Positions 17,521 through 25,480 of a DNA stretch of 37,578 nt are shown here, one piece after another; the stretch's first letter is position 1; each line of letters opens with the position of its first letter. The stretch lies in the NCBI GenBank assembly GCA_013201405.1, contig JABMJC010000005.1:1-37578 (forward strand), read 5' to 3'. A program made the translations under genes and the position numbers. Origin of the DNA: Desulfobulbaceae bacterium (GTDB lineage Bacteria; Desulfobacterota; Desulfobulbia; Desulfobulbales; Desulfobulbaceae). Below the pieces are notes generated by a model. It did not search any database. It saw nothing but the letters and a program-made list of their open reading frames with translations, and was not told the DNA's origin.

Positions 17521-18264
17521 TCACATTGCTAGCCCACGTAAAACCATGTAGCCGCCGACCAACAGCATTGCGGTGAAGAACCAGCGCCGGAACACTACGG
17601 GATCAATACGATTTCTGGTACGTTGACCAACAAACATGCCCAGGAGTGCAGGAATGACTGCGCCAAGTGATGCCAGTAAGGTTCTAGCGGAGAGGCTGTT
17701 TGTAGAGCCCAGAGCAACAGCAAGGGCGATTGTGGAGACGGTAAACGACAGGCCGAGAGCTTGAACGAGTTCATCTTTATTGAAGCCAAGAGCACTGAGG
17801 TAGGGAACAGCCGGGACAACAAAGACGCCCGTGGCGCCGGTGAGAAGGCCGGTCGTGAACCCAACAGCAGGTGACAGTGGCGGCTCAAGACGCGCCGGGA
17901 CCGTGAGCCTGGGGAGATACAATGCCAGCAGAGCATACAGGACAAGCACCGCACCAAGCGCTGCAGAAGGCCACCGTGATGGCCCTGTGAGGAAGGAAAT
18001 ACCGAGCGCGGTACCAAGGCATACGAACAGCATCATGCTGGTCAGCCGGCGGACGATCGGCAGCTTGGCTGGTCCGGTGGCGAATTGCCAAATATTTGTG
18101 ACAAGGGATGGGATAACCAGTAGAGCTGCCGCTTGTACCGGTGGCATGATGAGTCCGAGTGCGCCCATCGCGACCGTTGGTAATCCCAGGCCGACGACTC
18201 CTTTTACCCAGCCAGCCAACAGGAACACGGCAGCGACAAAAATGATCGATTCGAGGTGTGGCAC
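17521..18264 (-). CDS. TauE/SafE family sulfite/anion permease
   Basis: 247 residues of almost continuous hydrophobic helices (about eight), with the family's N-terminal pattern AGWVKGVVGLGLPTVAMGAL (18-37) and its repeat in the second half, GFTTGLLTGATGVFVVPAVPYL. TauE/SafE proteins export or import sulfite, sulfoacetate or other small organic anions. The start is a GTG at 18264; the first residues then match the usual short N-terminus. It is convergent with orn and divergent from menA, with a perfect inverted repeat between the two starts. In a sulfur-metabolising organism sulfite is an attractive substrate, but the sequence does not show this. Confidence 0.9.
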   Translation of the reverse strand: MPHLESIIFVAAVFLLAGWVKGVVGLGLPTVAMGALGLIMPPVQAAALLVIPSLVTNIWQFATGPAKLPIVRRLTSMMLFVCLGTALGISFLTGPSRWPSAALGAVLVLYALLALYLPRLTVPARLEPPLSPAVGFTTGLLTGATGVFVVPAVPYLSALGFNKDELVQALGLSFTVSTIALAVALGSTNSLSARTLLASLGAVIPALLGMFVGQRTRNRIDPVVFRRWFFTAMLLVGGYMVLRGLAM

Positions 18265-18310
18265 AGGCCTTTGCTGGGGTTCGGGAGTCTTGAGCGGTTA
18301 ATTTCTTTAA

Positions 18311-18340
18311 AATTTGTCAAACAATAAATTTTGACAAATT
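18311..18340. promoter_or_regulatory. Perfect 11-bp inverted repeat (candidate operator) overlapping TTGACA boxes
   Basis: AATTTGTCAAA (18311-18321) and TTTGACAAATT (18330-18340) are exact reverse complements separated by 8 bases. Each arm contains TTGACA reading outward (plus strand 18331-18336; minus strand 18320-18315). On the plus strand a TAACAT at 18352-18357 could be a -10 with a short 15-base spacer. It lies between the divergent TauE-like and menA genes, so a dimeric repressor or activator site is likely. Confidence 0.55.
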
Positions 18341-18405
18341 GCACGGGATCATAACATTTTTTGTGGTTTTGTACGTAAGGAAAACAATTTTTAAACCAGG
18401 ACCAT

Positions 18406-19323
18406 ATGAATACCTTGGATAGGTCAGCAAACAATACGCTTTCCATCTGGCAGGTATGGTGGCTGGCCATCCGGCCCAAAACCCTGCCAGCTGCCCTTTC
18501 CTCGGTGATTGTTGCCTGTACCCTAACCTGGCATGATGGTGTCTTTCGTCCAGGCCCAGCCCTGGCCGCCATGGCCGTTGCCCTGCTCTTGCAAATCGGC
18601 AGCAATCTGGCCAACGATGTCTTTGATTATGAGCGCGGAGTTGATACCGAAGAGCGCAAGGGACCCTTGCGCGTCACCCAGGCGGGGTTGCTCGCGCCAG
18701 CGCAGGTCAAGCTGGGCATGAAATTTGTGTTTCTCGCCGCTCTGTTCGTGTGGTTGTACCTTGCCTGGGCCTCCAGCTGGCACATGCTCTGGGTGGGGCT
18801 TTTGGCCATCCTTGCGGCGCTCAGCTATACGGGTGGCCCCTTTCCCTTTGGCGCTTACGGTTTTGGCGATCCACTTGCCTTTCTCTTCTTTGGTCCGGTT
18901 GCGGTTGCGGGTACGTATTTTATCCAGGCCTTGCAGGTCAGTATAGCTGCCTGGTGGATGTCTCTTCCCATCGGGTTGATCATCACCTCGATTTTAGTGG
19001 TGAACAATCTGCGGGATATTGCCACGGATAGCGCAGCAGGGAGAAAGACCCTGGCCGTACGCTTTGGCGCCACATGGGCGCGGCGGGAGTACCTGGGCTG
19101 TTTACTGGTGGCCTATGCACTGGTGCCGCTGCTTATCTGGAGTGGTATTCTGCCCTTGGCAGCCATGCTGTGCTGGGGCTCCTTGCTGGTGGCCTGGCCA
19201 ACCTGGCGGATCGTGCGACAAGAAGATGGTGAGATTCTCAACCTTGCCCTGGCTGGCACCGGCAAGATTGCCCTTGCATACAGCCTGCTCTTTGCCATGG
19301 GCATGCTGTTGGCCAGACTATAA
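18406..19323 (+). CDS. menA: 1,4-dihydroxy-2-naphthoate polyprenyltransferase (UbiA superfamily)
   Basis: 305 residues, integral membrane, about eight or nine helices. First prenyl-diphosphate/Mg site: NLANDVFDYERGVD (67-80), the NDxxD-x3-G-x-D pattern of MenA. Second site: NNLRDIATDSAAGRKTLAVRFG. IRPKTLPAALSSVIV at 22-36 is the usual N-terminal MenA sequence. The enzyme attaches the polyprenyl tail to 1,4-dihydroxy-2-naphthoate, the penultimate step of menaquinone synthesis, consistent with anaerobic respiration. AGGA stands five bases before the ATG. No other men genes are near. A candidate operator lies upstream. Confidence 0.95.
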   Translation: MNTLDRSANNTLSIWQVWWLAIRPKTLPAALSSVIVACTLTWHDGVFRPGPALAAMAVALLLQIGSNLANDVFDYERGVDTEERKGPLRVTQAGLLAPAQVKLGMKFVFLAALFVWLYLAWASSWHMLWVGLLAILAALSYTGGPFPFGAYGFGDPLAFLFFGPVAVAGTYFIQALQVSIAAWWMSLPIGLIITSILVVNNLRDIATDSAAGRKTLAVRFGATWARREYLGCLLVAYALVPLLIWSGILPLAAMLCWGSLLVAWPTWRIVRQEDGEILNLALAGTGKIALAYSLLFAMGMLLARL

Positions 19324-19519
19324 CGATCCCTCCTTTGAGATGTTGCGATTGAGATACGGGTGAACGCTGACGTTTGCTCCAAATTGCCCCAGAGACACAG
19401 TCGGACCGCGTTAGGTATGGAAACAGAAGGGTAGTATACTGATTACAGATTGCTGATTCAAAAATACATGTTTGTGCGGCCAGGAATGTAAGCAGTGGTG
19501 TACTGCTGCCAAGCACTAT

Positions 19520-19966
19520 TCATGCAGAGTACACTGGTAATTGGCCGGTTTTTTTGTAGTTGACATAGTCAGCCAGTATCTGGTCGTGATCAAAGGCAAG
19601 CGCTGGCAGCTCATTTAAGCTGAAGAGCCGCGCCTCTTTGGCATCATCGTCGGCAATCGGCGTGCCGCTGGCAATGGCGATGAACACGGTTGAGGCGGTG
19701 TGCTGGCGTGCATCCCGCCCAGGGTGAGAATAGGTATGGAGCTGGCGCACAAGCTGTACCTCAAGGCCAGTTTCCTCCAGGGCTTCCCGACGGGCCGCAT
19801 CTTCGAAGGATTCACCATAATCGACAAAACCACCGGGCAGCGCCCAGCCCGGCGGCGGATTTTTGCGTTTGATCAAAACAATGGCTTCCCCAATCTCGAT
19901 GATGATATCCACTGTGGGCGAAGGGTTGCGGAATGTGCTGCCTGTGGGTGGTGCTGGTTGGCTCAT
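19520..19966 (-). CDS. Nudix hydrolase
   Basis: 148 residues with a complete Nudix box: [21 protein letters not shown] begins at about residue 45, with Glu52, Arg60-Glu61 and Glu64-Glu65 in the required spacing. The sequence before it ([18 protein letters not shown]) and the SHPGRD segment after it resemble ADP-ribose pyrophosphatase/NDP-hydrolase-like Nudix enzymes; the substrate is not determinable. The ATG overlaps the stop of the HAD gene by four bases (ATGA), so translation is coupled. It is last in the minus-strand series. Confidence 0.94.
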   Translation of the reverse strand: MSQPAPPTGSTFRNPSPTVDIIIEIGEAIVLIKRKNPPPGWALPGGFVDYGESFEDAARREALEETGLEVQLVRQLHTYSHPGRDARQHTASTVFIAIASGTPIADDDAKEARLFSLNELPALAFDHDQILADYVNYKKTGQLPVYSA

Positions 19967-20607
19967 GGCTTGTTTGCCCGGGATTGATGAATGTGTTGCC
20001 CAAACAGGTGGCTGATTTCCTTCCAGCCACTTAGGGTGGGCAAACCGTGTGCACCGCGGTTCCAGGGCTGGGCAAAGACTCGGGCATCAATACCCTGTTG
20101 CGCAAGGGCTAGACAGGTTTCAGCCCGATCGTCGATGAAGGAGTGCAGATCTGCCTGGCGGATGAAGCGTTCTTTGTCGTCATGATCACCCACTGCCAGC
20201 ACCTGTATGTTGGTGCAGATTGCATGGCCGCAGGCATGTTCCAGCCACTGTTCCACGGGCTGTGGGTCGGGTCGTGCGGTTACTATCGTCACCTGGCCGC
20301 GTTGGCCCAGGCTTTGTAACACCTGGATTGCACCGGTCATGGGTTTGAGCCCGGCAGCCAGGGGTTCATAGGTGAGGTGATCAAAAATGGCAATGAGAGT
20401 ACTTGGTTGAATGGGAAGACATTCTTCCACGCAAAACGAGGTAATGTCATCTGGGCTGATATCGCAAAGGCCGTATTCCTCGCAGGCAATACGCAGAAAG
20501 GCTTCGGCTGTATCGGCAATAACACCGTCAAAGTCGAAGCCGGTTCTAGTCGGGTCAAGGGGACTGAGCCCGGGAAAAGACCTGGCAGCATCCATGGGAG
20601 GCATCAT
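19963..20607 (-). CDS. HAD-superfamily phosphatase
   Basis: 214 residues. Motif I is [11 protein letters not shown] (nucleophile Asp25, acid/base Asp27). [16 protein letters not shown] supplies the motif II Thr, and [11 protein letters not shown] the late Asp pair of motif IV. The cap is small, as in phosphatases of the 5'-nucleotidase/phosphoglycolate class, and the substrate is unknown. Its ATG overlaps the stop of the upstream exported-protein gene by four bases, and its own stop overlaps the Nudix start the same way. The N-terminus before motif I (about 22 residues, Pro-rich with several Met) may include a later true start, although the overlap favours the first ATG. Confidence 0.9.
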   Translation of the reverse strand: MMPPMDAARSFPGLSPLDPTRTGFDFDGVIADTAEAFLRIACEEYGLCDISPDDITSFCVEECLPIQPSTLIAIFDHLTYEPLAAGLKPMTGAIQVLQSLGQRGQVTIVTARPDPQPVEQWLEHACGHAICTNIQVLAVGDHDDKERFIRQADLHSFIDDRAETCLALAQQGIDARVFAQPWNRGAHGLPTLSGWKEISHLFGQHIHQSRANKP

Positions 20608-21485
20608 TGTTCTTCCAGTTTGGCATTTTCGATCAGCACCTGATAGACGTAGCCAGAACCAAAATCACGCTGGGCCGCAACCACCCCCTGCACGATAATA
20701 ATATCGCCCTCTGCAGGGTCATCCTGGGTGGTCACCACCAGGTCATGCTGATTTTTGGCTGGATCACCAGTGCCATCCTGCAGATGCAGCCAGTTTTTAC
20801 CCATGATCATGCGCGAGTTTTTCACCACCTTGCCGCGCACGCGCACGGTTTTGCCGTCAAGCGCTTTGGCCTGGTCAAAAATTTCGCCGACACTGTAGCT
20901 GTCACTGCCCGGAGCCTTGTCTACTGCCACCGCAACCGAAGGCATTACCGCGCCAGCACTACCGCTACTCGTGCCCTGACCCAGCACCTGTCCGTCGGTG
21001 CCTGCTGGACGATTTGTGGCACCACTGCCCTCGGCCTCCAGAGCCTCGGAAAAGCTGCCAGAAGTACTGGCATGAATTTTGGGAGACAGTCGCTGACCAG
21101 GTTGTTCGGCCAGTACGGCGCCGAGTCCTGGAGAAAAAACAATGCTCTCAAAACTACGGTTTAAGGTTGTCGAGGTGAAGTTGCGCATAACCATGCCCGG
21201 GGCACTGCTCACCTCATCGCCCACAGTGACCTTGGTTTCCGGTATGGCTACCCAAACTTTTCCCAACTGACTGTCGAGGTGCAGATAGGTGTAGCCACTG
21301 GCGTTCATGGTTTCCAAAATCTTTCCATGCAGGGCCACATCTTCAAGCACCGGAGTAACACTGCTTGTCTGCACACCAGTGCTTTGACCCGGGCTAGCGT
21401 CCGCAGCCGACAGTACTGCTGGTGCGCCTGGTGCGCACAACAAGGTGAAAAGTGAGATGGAACAAATTTTTGTATATGTGTGCAT
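20604..21485 (-). CDS. Exported protein with NrfJ-like and OB-fold domains
   Basis: 293 residues, AGGAGA before the ATG. A signal peptide is likely (hydrophobic 9-26, cleavage near VLSA-ADA), so the product is periplasmic. Residues about 53-118 (GKILETMNASGYTYLHLDSQ..., ending near LNRSFESIVFSPG) match the NrfJ-related domain seen in sulfate- and metal-reducing bacteria. After a Ser/Gly/Ala-rich low-complexity linker (about 120-195), a second domain (about 212-285, with GKTVRVRGKVVK and WLHLQDGTG) looks like an OB-fold of the tRNA-anti type. NrfJ-like proteins are of unknown or debated role in nitrite reductase loci; no nrf genes are here. It is coupled by overlap to the HAD and Nudix genes. 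Confidence 0.8.
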   Translation of the reverse strand: MHTYTKICSISLFTLLCAPGAPAVLSAADASPGQSTGVQTSSVTPVLEDVALHGKILETMNASGYTYLHLDSQLGKVWVAIPETKVTVGDEVSSAPGMVMRNFTSTTLNRSFESIVFSPGLGAVLAEQPGQRLSPKIHASTSGSFSEALEAEGSGATNRPAGTDGQVLGQGTSSGSAGAVMPSVAVAVDKAPGSDSYSVGEIFDQAKALDGKTVRVRGKVVKNSRMIMGKNWLHLQDGTGDPAKNQHDLVVTTQDDPAEGDIIIVQGVVAAQRDFGSGYVYQVLIENAKLEEQ

Positions 21486-21604
21486 GGTCTTCTCCTGGGA
21501 TTCGATGGCTTGGCTAAGTCGGCTTGAGCTGCAATTTCGCAGTTGCTATAGATGCAAACCTTCAGACTGTAATTAAAACTTAATAGGTAGTAGGCCAAGG
21601 CCTG

Positions 21605-22144
21605 TCAATTTTTGTCTGCTGCGGGAAAAATACTTGCCAGCTGTTTACGGATTTCCCCGGCCCATACCTGATAACCCCTGGTACTGAAATGCACCTGGTC
21701 GTTGAGAAAGCCCGGATGGGTGATGGGCAGGCATTGGCTGATGAAAGGTTCCACCAGGTCAAGGAAAAAGCAGTTTTCTACTTCAGCGCTCAGCTGGTGC
21801 AGTTCCTTATTGACCGCACGGATACGCGGTAAAGGAATGAGCGGCATGGGCGCCAGGGAGCAGAGGATGATGGGGCACTCCTCTTCCATAAGGCGCAGAC
21901 GGGGCAGCATGGTGGTGTAGATGGATGGGAAACCGGCATTGCCGCTCAGTATGTCGTTGGTGCCCGATTGCAACAGGATAACATCGTGTCCCCGGCTTGC
22001 CGCCACTTCTTCGGCCAGGCGCAGGGAGAGTTCCGGCAGGAATTCTCCAGCCCGACCCCTGTTGAGAACCGTTATTTCCGGGAGGAGCTCTTCCCAGTTG
22101 CCCCATTCAACCAGGGAATCACCCAGCATCAGAATGTGTTTCAT
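21605..22144 (-). CDS. SGNH/GDSL-family hydrolase
   Basis: 179 residues, a complete single SGNH domain. Block I MLGDSLVEWG (nucleophile Ser10), block II Gly in NRGRAGEF, block III LLQSGTNDI (Asn), block V DQVHFSTRGY (Asp and His). No signal peptide is seen, so it is probably a cytoplasmic esterase, lipase or thioesterase-like enzyme; the substrate is unknown. Its ATG overlaps the glgX stop by four bases, so it is translated with glgX. The following gene starts 119 bases downstream. Confidence 0.92.
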   Translation of the reverse strand: MKHILMLGDSLVEWGNWEELLPEITVLNRGRAGEFLPELSLRLAEEVAASRGHDVILLQSGTNDILSGNAGFPSIYTTMLPRLRLMEEECPIILCSLAPMPLIPLPRIRAVNKELHQLSAEVENCFFLDLVEPFISQCLPITHPGFLNDQVHFSTRGYQVWAGEIRKQLASIFPAADKN

Positions 22145-24249
22145 GTTGGCCTCTTTTTCATAAGCGTTTGCAACACCATGCAGCCCATGGGCGGAACGAA
22201 CAGGTTCTGTCCCTTTAAAACAGACATGCCTTGTTCGGGCAAGCTGATGTCCAGTGGCGGTTTGGCTGCGCTGTCAATAATGCGAACCCAGCGCCGTTCT
22301 TTGCTGGGTGGAGCTGGCACAGTGAAAACCGCCGGTGTATTGGTGCTGCCGTTGAGCATGACGAAAAAATCGTCTTCCGGACTCAGGGGCACGGATGCAC
22401 CTTTGAGCAAAAAAGCCAATGTTCGGCTTTCGGCAGACCAGTCCGGTGCGCGGCCATTCTGTCCAAACCAGCAGATATCCGGGCTTGCGGTGAGATGCTT
22501 GGTTTCCCCATCCTGCGGATAAAAGGTGGTGCGCCGGAAAATTTTATGGTTTCTGCGCAGGCGGATGAGCATGGTGAAAAAATGAAGTAGATCTTTGTTT
22601 TTTTTCATCAGGCCCCAGTCGATCCAGCTAATGTGATTGTCCTGGCACCAGGCATTGTTGTTGCCCTCCTGGCTGCGGCCAAATTCGTCGCCTGCCGCCA
22701 GCATGGGCACACCATGGGAGAGCAAAAGGATGACAGCAAAGGTGCGGATGCGTCGTTGGCGCAGGGCGAGAATCTGCTGATCGGTCGTTGGGCCTTCCAC
22801 CCCGCTGTTCCAGCTGATGTTATTGTTGTCGCCGTCCCGGTTTTTTTCGCCGTTATTTAGGTTATGCTTGGTATTATAACTTACCAGGTCTGCCAGGGTG
22901 AAACCGTCGTGGCTAGTGATGAAATTGATCGAATTGCAGGGGCTGCGGCCATGGGCCCGATACAGATCAGAGCTGCCAGCAATGCGGGTGGCCAGTTCCG
23001 GCACCTTACCGCGATGGCCGCACATGAAGGAACGGACATCGTCCCGGAAGCGACCATTCCACTCTGCCCCGCGGTCGGCGGTGGAAAAATTGACCACCTG
23101 GTACAGGCCGCCGGCATCCCAGGCTTCGGCAATAATTTTTGCATCGCGCAAAACTGGGTCTTCCGCCAGCATCTCCACCACGGGCGGATTGGCCAGGATA
23201 GAGCCGTCTACACCCCGGCTGAGAATAGAAGCCAGGTCGAAACGGAAACCATCCACATGCATCTCCACCACCCACCAACGCAGCATGTCCAGGATCAGCT
23301 TGCGGGTGATGGGGTGGTTGCAGTTGCAGGTGTTGCCGCAGCCAGAGTAGTTGAGGTAGGCCTTGGTCCAGGGATCGAGCAGGTAGTAGATGGTATTGTC
23401 GATGCCGCGAAAACTGGTGGTTGGGCCGTCTTCGCCGCCTTCGGCAGTGTGGTTGAAAACCATATCCAGGTAGACTTCGATGCCAGCCCGGTGAAAAGCC
23501 TTGACCATGTCCCGAAATTCGCGGAGCACAGCCCCGGGGTTGCTGCTATAGGCGGCCTTGGGCGCGCCGAAGAGGAGCGGGTTGTAGCCCCAGTAATTTT
23601 TCAGTGGCTCGCCAGTTTTCGGGTGGGTGAACAGGTTTTCGTTTTCATCGAACTCTGTGACTGGCAGGAGCTCAACCGCAGTTATCCCGAGCTTGCGCAG
23701 GTAGTCGATTTTTTCAATCAAGCCAAGAAATGTGCCGGGATGCGCTACCTGGGACGAGGGGTGTTTCGTGAATCCACGCACATGCAGCTCGTAGACGATT
23801 GTGTCCTGGATGGGCGTTTTCGGGAATTGGTCGTCTTCCCAGTCATACGGCTCATGATCGATGAGGCAGCAGGGTTCGCTGCCGAGATACGACCGTATCT
23901 CTCCCCAGGGCCCACTGGCAAGCGCCCTGGCATATGGATCAAGCAGGATGTGTTTGCCATTGTAGAAATGGCCGCTAACCTGCGGTTCATTGGGGCCGAT
24001 TATACGGTAACCGTAGCGTAGTCCGGGGGGAGCGCCCTGCAGGAGAATATGCCAGATATCCCCGGTTTTATGAACAGATGGATCCAACGGGTAGATCAGC
24101 GGCGCCTGATCGTGTGCGCCCGGCAGGGTGATGGCCAGGGCCACGGAGTGGGCGTGTCTAGAAAAGATGGCAAAGTTAATCCCTTGTGGAGTGCGCTTGG
24201 CACCCAAGGGCAAGGGAGATCCGGGTAGAGAATGAATGGTACCTTTCAT
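22141..24249 (-). CDS. glgX: Glycogen debranching enzyme (isoamylase-type, GH13)
   Basis: 702 residues from the ATG at 24249; a TTG at 24324 would extend the frame by 25 residues with no family resemblance. N-terminal CBM48-like domain opens with GSPLPLGAKRTPQGINFAIFS. GH13 barrel motifs: VFNHTAEGG, GFRFDLAS (nucleophile Asp about residue 335), IAEAWDAGG (acid Glu about 371) and SHDGFTLADLVSYN (Asp about 449). GRSQEGNNNAWCQDN is typical of GlgX/TreX. It hydrolyses alpha-1,6 branches of phosphorylase-limited glycogen, so the organism likely stores glycogen in addition to PHA. No other glg genes are present. Stop and SGNH start overlap (ATGA). Confidence 0.96.
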   Translation of the reverse strand: MKGTIHSLPGSPLPLGAKRTPQGINFAIFSRHAHSVALAITLPGAHDQAPLIYPLDPSVHKTGDIWHILLQGAPPGLRYGYRIIGPNEPQVSGHFYNGKHILLDPYARALASGPWGEIRSYLGSEPCCLIDHEPYDWEDDQFPKTPIQDTIVYELHVRGFTKHPSSQVAHPGTFLGLIEKIDYLRKLGITAVELLPVTEFDENENLFTHPKTGEPLKNYWGYNPLLFGAPKAAYSSNPGAVLREFRDMVKAFHRAGIEVYLDMVFNHTAEGGEDGPTTSFRGIDNTIYYLLDPWTKAYLNYSGCGNTCNCNHPITRKLILDMLRWWVVEMHVDGFRFDLASILSRGVDGSILANPPVVEMLAEDPVLRDAKIIAEAWDAGGLYQVVNFSTADRGAEWNGRFRDDVRSFMCGHRGKVPELATRIAGSSDLYRAHGRSPCNSINFITSHDGFTLADLVSYNTKHNLNNGEKNRDGDNNNISWNSGVEGPTTDQQILALRQRRIRTFAVILLLSHGVPMLAAGDEFGRSQEGNNNAWCQDNHISWIDWGLMKKNKDLLHFFTMLIRLRRNHKIFRRTTFYPQDGETKHLTASPDICWFGQNGRAPDWSAESRTLAFLLKGASVPLSPEDDFFVMLNGSTNTPAVFTVPAPPSKERRWVRIIDSAAKPPLDISLPEQGMSVLKGQNLFVPPMGCMVLQTLMKKRPT

Positions 24250-24292
24250 TTTTTCTAGTAATGTATAAAGTTTGCTACTAAGAAAAGTATGC

Positions 24293-24320
24293 TTGATATA
24301 TAGCGTCTTTTCCCTATTCT
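24293..24320 (+). promoter_or_regulatory. Candidate sigma-70-type promoter for the DUF1566 gene
   Basis: TTGATA (24293-24298), 16-base spacer, TATTCT (24315-24320); five and four of six consensus matches. The predicted transcription start is near 24327, leaving a short leader with GGAGGG before the ATG at 24342. Confidence 0.5.
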
Positions 24321-24341
24321 TCAACCTTCACTGGAGGGTTT

Positions 24342-25286
24342 ATGAGTCTTTTTAAACGTTTAAACCTTACGCACGCACCAGGTATAGACTGGGAAATGAC
24401 GCCGGACTATACCTTTGGCACCTTTGAGAGCTGGGGCGGCAGGGAGCGAGTACGGAGCAAGGAAGAACGGATTTATTATTTTTTCATTGATGGCTGGGAA
24501 GATCCACCTAAGTTGTGCCTGATGGAGCGCGGCATCAAGCATGCCCGCGTGGTGGCGGAGATTCTGGCACCAGAGGAAATGGTGCGCCAGTGTGTTAGTG
24601 AGCAGGGCAAGGTGGCCTTTTTTGAACGGACGCATCCGATCAACGCGGAGTTGAAGGAGTGGCTCATTGCCAATGTGATTGAATCGGAAGACGATTCTCT
24701 GGTTGTTCCGTTGGAGACGGCCAAAGAGCCCGAGGACTTGACCACCGGCCTGCCAGGACGCGATGATGCGGTCGAGGCGGCTGCCAGGGTGTGGTTGCCT
24801 GAGGGCTTTAAGGAAATGAGTGAAGAAGATGTGGCTGCGGCGATCACTCAGTACAATTTTACCGACCAAGAGCGCAATCCTGGCGGCGCTTTTCCCCACA
24901 CCTTTATTGACAACGGCGATGGCTTAACCATCAGTGACCGGGTAACCGGTTTAATGTGGCAGCGCAGTGGCACGGATATCATGAGTTACCGGTCCTTGAA
25001 GCGGGAGGTGGAGCGGTTGAACAAGGAGCGCTTTGCCGGCTTTGATGATTGGCGCATCCCCAGCCTGGAGGAGGCCATGTCCCTGCTTGAAAGCGACAAG
25101 CTGGCCAATGACCAGTATCTGCATCGCTGTTTTTCCGGCAATCAACCCTTTATTTTTGTGGATGCACCAAGGAAGAAGGGTGGGTATTGGTTTGTTGACT
25201 TTAAACAAGGTCGGGCCTTCTGGGCCTCGGGCACCATTCCCGGTGGTTTTGGCAGGCTATGCCGCACGGATGAGGCAATCCGCTAG
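24342..25286 (+). CDS. DUF1566 (Lcl-type) domain protein
   Basis: 314 residues, GGAGGG before the ATG. The C-terminal part, about residues 180-310, is a DUF1566 domain: DNGDGLTISDRVTGLMWQRSG, then FAGFDDWRIPSLEEAMSLLE, and a closing RLCRTDEAIR. The W-R-I-P and TGLMWQ motifs are its hallmarks. The first ~170 residues are not recognised: no signal peptide, a YYFFIDGWEDPPKLCLMERG segment and many acidic residues. DUF1566 proteins are often exported; this one appears cytoplasmic. Function unknown. It is divergent from glgX and ends before a terminator serving the opposite strand. Confidence 0.82.
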   Translation: MSLFKRLNLTHAPGIDWEMTPDYTFGTFESWGGRERVRSKEERIYYFFIDGWEDPPKLCLMERGIKHARVVAEILAPEEMVRQCVSEQGKVAFFERTHPINAELKEWLIANVIESEDDSLVVPLETAKEPEDLTTGLPGRDDAVEAAARVWLPEGFKEMSEEDVAAAITQYNFTDQERNPGGAFPHTFIDNGDGLTISDRVTGLMWQRSGTDIMSYRSLKREVERLNKERFAGFDDWRIPSLEEAMSLLESDKLANDQYLHRCFSGNQPFIFVDAPRKKGGYWFVDFKQGRAFWASGTIPGGFGRLCRTDEAIR

Positions 25287-25381
25287 TAGTTGACGACGTA
25301 GTGCCGTAGTGGCACCAGCGGCGCTGCCAGTTTATTGCGCAATGCCGCTGCCCTAGTTGCCCTGAAACTCAATACCTCAAT

Positions 25382-25418
25382 AAAAAAACCTGGTGTTGAC
25401 TCTCCCAACACCAGGTTT
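25382..25418 (-). terminator. Rho-independent terminator for the carboxypeptidase gene
   Basis: A 13-bp stem AAACCTGGTGTTG (25386-25398) with CAACACCAGGTTT (25406-25418), loop of 7. The minus strand continues into a T-run (plus-strand A's 25382-25388 partly in the stem). It lies between convergent genes and may also slow the plus strand. Confidence 0.85.
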
Positions 25419-25480
25419 AAAGAGCAGCAGTCTTATTGCGCTCCGCCCTGCTTTTCTTGCCGGCTAACGTAGCTGTTTTA

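Noticed and set aside
22864-24021. 385-codon plus-strand open frame
   Set aside because: It is antisense to glgX, whose catalytic motifs are complete; a composition shadow of a GC-rich gene.
24250-24324. TTG-initiated 25-residue N-terminal extension of glgX
   Set aside because: The extension is unlike GlgX N-termini, and the internal ATG at 24249 leads directly into the family sequence.
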